Assembly: GCA_964654825.1 (NCBI GenBank)
Contig: CAZZKG010000033.1
Coordinates: 1-38,962, forward strand
DNA: 38,962 nt
Direction of reading: 5' to 3'
Source of the DNA: CAZZKG01 sp964654825
Lineage (GTDB): Bacteria > Gemmatimonadota > CAZMKB01
The notes beneath the pieces were generated by a model. That model had not been told where the DNA came from. It worked only from the letters and a program-made list of their open reading frames with translations, and made no database searches. The position numbers and the translations under genes are program-made. Positions 33,645 to 38,962 of this stretch are shown in pieces. The stretch's first letter is position 1, and every line of letters begins with the position of its first letter.

Positions 33645-34787
33645 TCAGAGATCTTCTTTTATGGGATTACCACGGGATTGTTCCCTGACGAATGCAAGCA
33701 GAAGGACCGACATCAACGTCAGAGAGAGAGAGACCAAGAGCGGGGCTGACATCCCGAAGGTGTCCCACAGGAGCCCGGCCGCGAACGAGGCGGGGAGCGC
33801 GCACATACCGACCACCATCTGGAATCCGCCGATACCGCTCGCCCGGAACTCCACCGGTGACAGTTCCGAAACGAATGTCTTCTGGGAAGGTTCGAGGGCG
33901 CCGCGGTGAAGACCATAGAGCACGAATGCCGGGATGATGGTGAGAGGCGTCCGTGAGAAGAGAAAACACAGGAGGACGCCGACCCATAGAATGAGGGATA
34001 AGAGAAACACTCTTTTCCGCCCGATCCGGTCCGACAACCGGCCGAAGGGAAGAGCTGAGAGGGACGCGAAAACGGAGAAGATCAGGTACATCACGGGCAC
34101 GAAACCGTTACTGACGCCGTGTTCCCGGGAAAAGAGGAGGAGAAACGAGTAGCTGAACGATCCCAGTGCAAAGACCGAGCTCGTGATAAGAAAAAGTTTG
34201 AAGTCCGGCCCGAGTGCGCTGAGTGCGATTCCCCTGAATACCTTCCCGGCCGGCCGGGGGCTTTCCCGTATCAGTAGAAAGACCAGCAGGGCGCCTGCGG
34301 CGGAAGGGATGGCAGCGAGCAAGAATAGCACCCGGTATCCAAGCCGATCGAACAGGAATATGCAGAGAACGATCCCTGCGACCGCTCCCAGGTTGTCCAT
34401 TGTTCGCAGGAGTCCGAAGTTTCGTCCCCTGTCGTCGTCTGTCGAAATGTCGGCGATGATCGCATCCCGCGGAGCGCCACGCATCTTCCCGGCCCGGTCG
34501 AGTACCTTGAAGGGGATGAGCATCTGCCATGTGGCCGACACCGAATAGCCGATCCGGGACAGGCTGCCTGCGAGGTATCCGGTCCAGATGAACACCTTCC
34601 GCCTTCTCCAGCGGTCTGAGAGATAACCGGAGGCGGCCTGTGAAATGGAGACGAGGGCCTCACCCAGCCCGTCGATCACGCCGAGCGCCGTCATACTGGC
34701 ACCCAGCACCCCGCTCACGAAGAGGGGCCAGACCGGGTAGATCATGTCCGACCCCATGTCATTGAGAAACGAAGCAAGTGCAAATAC
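33645..34787 (-). CDS. Major facilitator superfamily transporter (5' end in assembly gap)
   Basis: 380 residues are visible. The frame stays open into the Ns, and VFALASFLNDMGSDMIYPVWPLF before the first internal Met is a typical MFS helix 1, so the true start is in the gap. About eleven helices can be read, with the loop 2-3 motif GYLSDRWRRRKVF and its counterpart GRLSDRIGRKRVF between helices 8 and 9. Family members move small molecules by proton coupling; DRAGKMRGAPRDAIIADIS resembles putative efflux or uptake MFS proteins of unknown substrate. The stop is followed by a spacer of about 140 bases to the small secreted protein gene. Confidence 0.85.
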   Translation of the reverse strand, partial: VFALASFLNDMGSDMIYPVWPLFVSGVLGASMTALGVIDGLGEALVSISQAASGYLSDRWRRRKVFIWTGYLAGSLSRIGYSVSATWQMLIPFKVLDRAGKMRGAPRDAIIADISTDDDRGRNFGLLRTMDNLGAVAGIVLCIFLFDRLGYRVLFLLAAIPSAAGALLVFLLIRESPRPAGKVFRGIALSALGPDFKLFLITSSVFALGSFSYSFLLLFSREHGVSNGFVPVMYLIFSVFASLSALPFGRLSDRIGRKRVFLLSLILWVGVLLCFLFSRTPLTIIPAFVLYGLHRGALEPSQKTFVSELSPVEFRASGIGGFQMVVGMCALPASFAAGLLWDTFGMSAPLLVSLSLTLMSVLLLAFVREQSRGNPIKEDL

Positions 34788-34887
34788 NNNNNNNNNNNNN
34801 NNNNNNNNNNNNNNNNNNNNNNNNNNNNNNNNNNNNNNNNNNNNNNNNNNNNNNNNNNNNNNNNNNNNNNNNNNNNNNNNNNNNNNN
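34788..34887. other. Assembly gap of 100 N
   Basis: Exactly 100 N, the usual placeholder for a scaffold join of unknown size. It removes the start of the MFS gene and whatever separates it from the S9 peptidase gene. Confidence 1.
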
Positions 34888-34912
34888 ATCCATTCGGGCA
34901 GCCGCTGTCCCG

Positions 34913-36925
34913 CTACTTCAGGTGGGTCTCGAACCAGTTCAGGGTGCGGTTCAGAGAATCGAGCTGGTGTTCGCGCTCGCTGAGGCCGTGACCGGCCCTC
35001 GGGTAGCGCACGAATTTCACCGAAACGCCCTGGATGGAGAGCGCTGTGTACAGCTCTTCAGCCTGCGAGATGGGGACACGGCGGTCCTCCTCCCCATGGA
35101 TGATGAGTACCGGCGTGTTCGCTTTTCTGATGTGGGCGATCGCGGACCTCTCCCAGCCCAGGGACGGCTCGTCGTAGGTCCAGAGGTCCCAGTGTACCAG
35201 TGAGTTCTCATACGGAATGTCCGTAGTCCCGATAAATGAGTTCCAGTTCGTGATACCGGCCAGTACGATCGCGGCCTTGAAGCGCTCCGTGTATTTCGTC
35301 GCAGCCAGAGCTGAAAGGTATCCGCCGTAGGAGCCACCCATGATTCCCACCCTGTCGCGGTCGATCATCCCGATATCCGCCAGGTGATCGATACCGTCGA
35401 TGATGTCCGTCAGCTCCCTGCCGCCGAGGTCCTTGTGATCGGCTTTCGCGTAAGCCACCCCCCTGCCGTAGCTCCCGCGGTAGTTCGGCATGAAGACTAC
35501 GAAACCCCGACCGGCGAGGTTGTACACACCGCTGTATGAAGCGTTCCAACCGTCGAGGTATGCGTACTCCGGTCCTCCGTGGACTCTGACGACGAGCGGG
35601 TAATGCTCTCCTTCCCGGTAGCCGATGGGTTTTACAAGGACGCCCTCTATTTCGAGGCCGTCACGGGCCTTCCATCGTATCGTCTCCTGTTCCGGAAGCA
35701 CCGCCTCCTCGATGTCGGGATTGCTCCAGGTCAGCCGTTTTACGTCGGTTCTTCCGATTGATGTGTAGTACGCCTCGGGGGGATTGAAGGATGTACTCGC
35801 CCGGAAAGCCCCGTGTTTCCTGTCCCGGGAAAGACTCATCGATGTGAAAACGGGACCGTCCTCGATCAACGCTTCAAGGTCGCTTCCGTCTCTACCGATC
35901 GTGTAGAGAGCCGTTTTCGTACCGGTAACGGCGACGAACACGATGCGATCCGGATCGAGCCAGTCACTCCAGGTGACGGTTCCGGCGAAACCTTCCGTCA
36001 GGTTTACCGCCTCTCCATTTCCGGCATTCACCACGAACAGGCTTCCCGGTGTGGGATCACTGGAGTCGATCCCTCCGTTGTAGCTGATGAATTTTCCATC
36101 AGGCGACCACACTGGATTTCCCATCTTGCTTTTCGGATCGTAAAGAACTGAAAGCTTTCGTTTCCCGACACGAAGCATGGAGAGTTTCTTGAACATGTAC
36201 GAGTCATCGGTTCGAGGTGTCTGAGCCGTGGTCAGAGCGATTTTTTTACCGTCCGGAGATATCGAAAACTCGTGGATCGTCAGATCATAGGGGGTGAGGA
36301 GTCGTTTTTCTTTACTCCGTACATCGATTTCCCAGAGCCTCCTGTGGCTGTAACTCGAGTCGACGACCGTCCAGTCCTTTCCTTCTTCCTCGGCACTTTC
36401 GTGTTCCGGACTTTCCGGATCGGTCACAAGAAAAGCGATTCTTTCTCCATCCGGGAACCATCGGAAAGTCGACACGGAACTCTCCTCATCGGTTATTCTT
36501 TCGCCCTCGCCGCCGCCGAGCGGCATCACATAGATCTGGGCTCTCTTCTCATCGTCGAACCGGGATGTCAGAAAAGCGATGCGGCTCCCGTCCGGTGACC
36601 ACCTGGGGGACCATGATCGTCCCGGGCTCGATGTGTAGCGTTTCGATTCACCCGAAGCAGTGTCTGCCACCCGGATCTCCGAGTGTCTCCTCCCTGTCTC
36701 TTCACCCTCCGTTCTCTGGATACTGAGCGCGTACACAACCCTGCTCCCGTCCGGGGATATCGCCACGTCACCGGGTATTTTCATGTTGATGATCTGTTCC
36801 GGAGTGAGCTGCTCTGTGGCGGTTCCCTGTGTAAAAGCAGGCCGGGGGCAGGGGTTGGTTGTGAGGAAGCCTATTGTCAGAACGAGTGTACACAGGATAA
36901 GGCTGATTCCGGTTCTCTCTTTCAC
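34913..36925 (-). CDS. Exported S9-family serine peptidase (acylaminoacyl/dipeptidyl peptidase-like)
   Basis: 670 residues. GTG at 36925 with GAGGGGGAT upstream. A signal peptide (about 1-32) is followed by a beta-propeller of WD40-like/TolB-type repeats (ISPDGSRVVY, WSPDGSRIAF, FPDGERIAF). The alpha/beta hydrolase domain (about 415-670) has the catalytic triad Ser532 (GGSYGGY), Asp614 (HGEEDRRVP) and His646 (AGHGLSE). The propeller restricts entry to short peptides. It would trim peptides in the periplasm or at the surface, in line with the other exported peptidases here. It has its own promoter (36970-36998). Confidence 0.93.
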   Translation of the reverse strand: MKERTGISLILCTLVLTIGFLTTNPCPRPAFTQGTATEQLTPEQIINMKIPGDVAISPDGSRVVYALSIQRTEGEETGRRHSEIRVADTASGESKRYTSSPGRSWSPRWSPDGSRIAFLTSRFDDEKRAQIYVMPLGGGEGERITDEESSVSTFRWFPDGERIAFLVTDPESPEHESAEEEGKDWTVVDSSYSHRRLWEIDVRSKEKRLLTPYDLTIHEFSISPDGKKIALTTAQTPRTDDSYMFKKLSMLRVGKRKLSVLYDPKSKMGNPVWSPDGKFISYNGGIDSSDPTPGSLFVVNAGNGEAVNLTEGFAGTVTWSDWLDPDRIVFVAVTGTKTALYTIGRDGSDLEALIEDGPVFTSMSLSRDRKHGAFRASTSFNPPEAYYTSIGRTDVKRLTWSNPDIEEAVLPEQETIRWKARDGLEIEGVLVKPIGYREGEHYPLVVRVHGGPEYAYLDGWNASYSGVYNLAGRGFVVFMPNYRGSYGRGVAYAKADHKDLGGRELTDIIDGIDHLADIGMIDRDRVGIMGGSYGGYLSALAATKYTERFKAAIVLAGITNWNSFIGTTDIPYENSLVHWDLWTYDEPSLGWERSAIAHIRKANTPVLIIHGEEDRRVPISQAEELYTALSIQGVSVKFVRYPRAGHGLSEREHQLDSLNRTLNWFETHLK

Positions 36926-36969
36926 GGTTATCCCCCTCGGAGAAGTTTATGCCGGGTGAATTCACGAGG

Positions 36970-36998
36970 ATAATACCCGAAGCCTCCGGGACTGTCAA
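36970..36998 (-). promoter_or_regulatory. Sigma70-type promoter of the S9 peptidase gene
   Basis: Minus-strand TTGACA (36998-36993), a 17-base spacer and TATTAT (36975-36970), with the start codon 45 bases downstream. Confidence 0.8.
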
Positions 36999-37159
36999 GC
37001 ACTCCCCGATAGGAGTGACGAACAATATAATTTGATACTTGATATCTGGGTGCCGGTGACTTATATTGCATTCAGACAGACAGGGAAGGCGATAGCTGAA
37101 ATGCGCAGCTATCCTAGTACACTTCAGAGCTTCGATGAGAGGGCTCATTGCCAGTGTTG

Positions 37160-37281
37160 TGTCATGTAAGAAGTGGCGTATAGATTACAAAGTAATTTTG
37201 TTTGCATGCAAGGCTCGACTGAAGGAGCAACGCTCCAGACAGATAAAAGGACTGGTGAGATGTGTCAGTTGTTACATGACA
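37160..37281. mobile_element. MITE-like element with 16-bp terminal inverted repeats
   Basis: The left end (37160-37175) begins TGTCATGTAA, and the right end (37266-37281) is its inverse, ending TTACATGACA. The arms match at 14 of 16 positions. The 122-base interior is AT-richer than its surroundings and holds a small stem-loop (GGAGC/GCTCC, 37224-37228 with 37232-37236) and the palindrome TGCATGCA. No coding capacity and no clear target duplication. It could be a remnant of an insertion-sequence end or a structured RNA. Confidence 0.45.
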
Positions 37282-37324
37282 GGACATTAGTTCACACGAT
37301 TGGGCGGGTTTTTCTAGCCGACCG

Positions 37325-38725
37325 GTGGGTATCATAAATACGAACCAGAATAACAGGGAAACGGGAAAGCCCTGGTATCGGTGGCTCGTCCTCCTGGCGA
37401 TGAGTGCTGTCTGCTTCGCACAGTACTACATCTACGATTCCATCACGCCCCTCGGCACGCTCATCAAGCAGGACCTGGGATTTTCGGGTACCGAGTACGG
37501 CCTCCTCTTCTCCGCCTACTCCGCCGCCAACGTGTTTCTCTTCATGCTCATTTTCGCCGGTATCCTCGTCGACAGGGTCGGCCTGAAGCTTTCGGGCATC
37601 CTGTACGCATTCCTCTGCCTGCTGGGTGCGGTGCTCACCGCAGTGGGTGCCCTGGCTGATCTTCCAACCCTGCTCGGACCGCTGTACGGCTGGCTGGGCC
37701 ACGCATTTCTTCCCTCGTGGAGTCCGGAGCTCAAGATCATGCTCCTCGGAAGGACCATTTACGGTGTCGGGGCCGAAGCCGTCCTTGTGGTCAACAACAA
37801 AGTCCTGGCCCGCTGGTTTCTCGGGAAGGAGCTCGCCTTCGCCTACGGTGTAAACCTCACGATCATGAGGCTCGGGACCTTCCTCGCTCTCAATCTTCAG
37901 GCCCCGGTCGCACAGGCGTGGGGCCTGCAGTCGGCCCTCTGGTTCGCGGCGGTTATCATGGCCCTCGGCTTCGGGACCTTTTTCATCTACCTCACTATCG
38001 AGAAGGTTATCGGCGGGAAGGTTAAAACCACCGCGGGCGAACAGACCGCTGACAATCCGGAGGAGAAGTTCCGCCTGCGCGAGGCGTTTTCCTTCGATAG
38101 CTCCTTCTGGCTTATCACGCTGCTGTGCGTCACGTTCTATTCCGCCGTCTTCCCATTCCAGGCGTATGCCCCGGACATACTCGTCCAGAAATTCGGCTAC
38201 AGCATCACGAAAGCCGGTATGTTTACATCTTTCCTTATTCTCGGCACGATGATCTTTACGCCCATCCTCGGGTGGTTCGTCGATCATTGCGGGAAACGGG
38301 CTACGATGATGATATGGGGGTCGCTCCTCCTTATCCCCTGCCACCTCCTGCTCGGCATGACGCACTTCCCGCCGGTAGTTCCGATTTTCGTCGTCGGGAT
38401 CGCCCTGTCTCTGGTCCCCGCCGCTCTCTGGGCAGCTATTCCGATGATGGTCGAGGAGCGTCACCTGGGGACCGCCTTCGGCGTCGTCGGGTACGTCCAG
38501 AACGTAGGCCTCATGCTCTTCCCCTACCTCGCCGGAAGGGTCGCGGATGCGTATACTACGGTCGAGACGATTGGTGGTGAGCAGGTGAGCAAGGTGGACT
38601 ACACGATGACGATGATCATGTTTGCAGCTCTCGGTATCGTCGGGTTCCTCTTCGCCCTCGCGCTGAAGGCCGCCGATCGACGCCGCACGGACGGGATGAG
38701 TATCGAAAAGGTCATTCTCCAGTAG
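37325..38725 (+). CDS. MFSD1-like major facilitator transporter
   Basis: 466 residues, twelve predicted helices. Likely start is GTG at 37325; no good ribosome site precedes it and the next in-frame Met falls inside helix 1. The stretch RTIYGVGAEAVLVVNN, then WFLGKELAFAYGVNL and MRLGTFLALNL, parallels the R..FGIGGES...N...WFKGKEL..VFGL..S.ARIGS motif of the eukaryotic MFSD1 group, a lysosomal dipeptide carrier. GWFVDHCGKRATMM is the second-half MFS loop. A peptide or amino-acid-related substrate is therefore plausible but not shown. It faces away from the S9 peptidase gene. Confidence 0.88.
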   Translation: MGIINTNQNNRETGKPWYRWLVLLAMSAVCFAQYYIYDSITPLGTLIKQDLGFSGTEYGLLFSAYSAANVFLFMLIFAGILVDRVGLKLSGILYAFLCLLGAVLTAVGALADLPTLLGPLYGWLGHAFLPSWSPELKIMLLGRTIYGVGAEAVLVVNNKVLARWFLGKELAFAYGVNLTIMRLGTFLALNLQAPVAQAWGLQSALWFAAVIMALGFGTFFIYLTIEKVIGGKVKTTAGEQTADNPEEKFRLREAFSFDSSFWLITLLCVTFYSAVFPFQAYAPDILVQKFGYSITKAGMFTSFLILGTMIFTPILGWFVDHCGKRATMMIWGSLLLIPCHLLLGMTHFPPVVPIFVVGIALSLVPAALWAAIPMMVEERHLGTAFGVVGYVQNVGLMLFPYLAGRVADAYTTVETIGGEQVSKVDYTMTMIMFAALGIVGFLFALALKAADRRRTDGMSIEKVILQ

Positions 38726-38929
38726 TCAGGTACACCTACCATATACCATAGAGTCTGCCGGTTGATCTGTTCCCTTCCATTTTACACTTGAAATGTAGAT
38801 CCGTTGTGCCCTGCCAGCGAGTTCAGGGCATGGAACCTGAGCCACAACTTATAATGTAACATATTCTTACAGCAAAGCTTATATTATCCTCTGTGAAGTT
38901 GTGCTTGCAAGAGTTCATGGAGGATGAAA
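38726..38929 (+). other. Leader/intergenic region with alternative base-pairing
   Basis: CACAACTT at 38843-38850 can pair upstream with GTTGTG (38803-38808), nested with GCCCTG/CAGGGC (38808-38813 with 38824-38829), or downstream with AAGTTGTG (38896-38903). The two foldings exclude each other and end just before the start of the last gene. I see no gene or certain promoter here. Confidence 0.35.
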
Positions 38930-38962
38930 ATGGTCCAGACTGTCCAGATTCCACTTCCCAAA
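38930..38962 (+). CDS. Start of an unidentified gene (runs off the window)
   Basis: ATG at 38930 with GGAGG six bases upstream opens a frame reading MVQTVQIPLPK to the last base. Eleven residues are too few to name it; a transposase is one possibility. A second ATG at 38917 in another frame lacks a good ribosome site. Confidence 0.45.
   Translation, partial: MVQTVQIPLPK

Larger units (their letters stand above)
36926..37324. other. Intergenic region with promoter, stem-loops and an inverted-repeat element
   Basis: About 400 bases without a gene. It holds the S9 gene promoter, a 6-bp stem (CACTCC/GGAGTG, 37000-37005 with 37012-37017) just upstream of that promoter, an 8-bp stem (GATAGCTG/CAGCTATC, 37091-37098 with 37106-37113) and the element at 37160-37281. 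No clear promoter for the downstream MFS gene was found. Confidence 0.55.

Noticed and set aside
37292..38464. A 390-codon open frame on the minus strand opposite the MFSD1-like gene.
   Set aside because: Its translation is rich in Glu, Arg and Asp with no domain; it is the shadow of a clear membrane transporter.

Overview
The window is 38,962 bases of fairly GC-rich DNA from a Gram-negative, probably anaerobic bacterium. It reads like a scaffold from a draft or metagenome assembly, because there is a 100-N gap at 34788-34887. Gram-negative: an outer-membrane Omp85-type barrel ending in Phe, lipoproteins and many Sec-exported proteins. Anaerobic: a 2-oxoacid:ferredoxin oxidoreductase operon with two U32-family Fe-S proteins, and a BamA-type ring-cleaving hydrolase. 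The gene mix does not fix a phylum; an FCB-type or Desulfobacterota-like lineage is a guess. Many promoters share one shape, TTGAC/T-like -35, 17 or 18 bases, then TATTAT or a close variant.

Layout. 1-3373 (minus): a lipoprotein N-acetylmuramoyl-L-alanine amidase with a second, degenerate amidase domain, and a secreted HExxH protein. 3523-6235 (plus): a CadC/SmtB-type metal sensor and a Zn/Cd/Pb P1B ATPase behind a promoter whose -10 box overlaps a palindromic operator. 6238-6317: three copies of a short motif, two forming a 27-bp perfect hairpin. 6340-8166: M20 peptidase and a GIY-YIG protein. 8187-10864 (minus): ECF sigma factor, membrane anti-sigma-like protein and exported HEAT-repeat protein. 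10985-18231 (minus): one tightly overlapping six-gene operon with two U32 proteins (UbiU/UbiV-like), a GltD-type flavoprotein with ferredoxin domains, an FAD/NAD oxidoreductase, and KorA and KorB. 18240-22198 (minus): a translationally coupled peptide-binding lipoprotein, histidine kinase and two receiver proteins.

22365-25099 (plus): exported M64 peptidase and an orphan 6-oxocyclohex-1-ene-1-carbonyl-CoA hydrolase. 25103-26320 (minus): short Omp85 protein. 26401-32737 (plus): Zn alcohol dehydrogenase, LsrF-like aldolase/thiolase, then a second ECF module made of sigma factor, zinc-finger transmembrane anti-sigma and an exported TPR-CHAT protease-like protein. 32741-36998 (minus): a small secreted protein that looks leaderless, an MFS transporter cut by the gap, and an exported S9 peptidase. 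37160-37281: a MITE-like inverted-repeat element. 37325-38725 (plus): an MFSD1-like transporter. The window ends 11 codons into another gene.

The best candidate for a little-described system is the sigma/anti-sigma/TPR-CHAT module at 28458-32737. A predicted periplasmic CHAT enzyme is encoded directly after a membrane anti-sigma factor that has a predicted periplasmic TPR-like domain, which suggests proteolytic control of a sigma factor. The U32-pair/KOR redox operon is the second candidate. The window is also rich in exported or peptide-handling proteins: M64, S9, an HExxH protein, M20, a peptide-binding lipoprotein and an MFSD1-like carrier.
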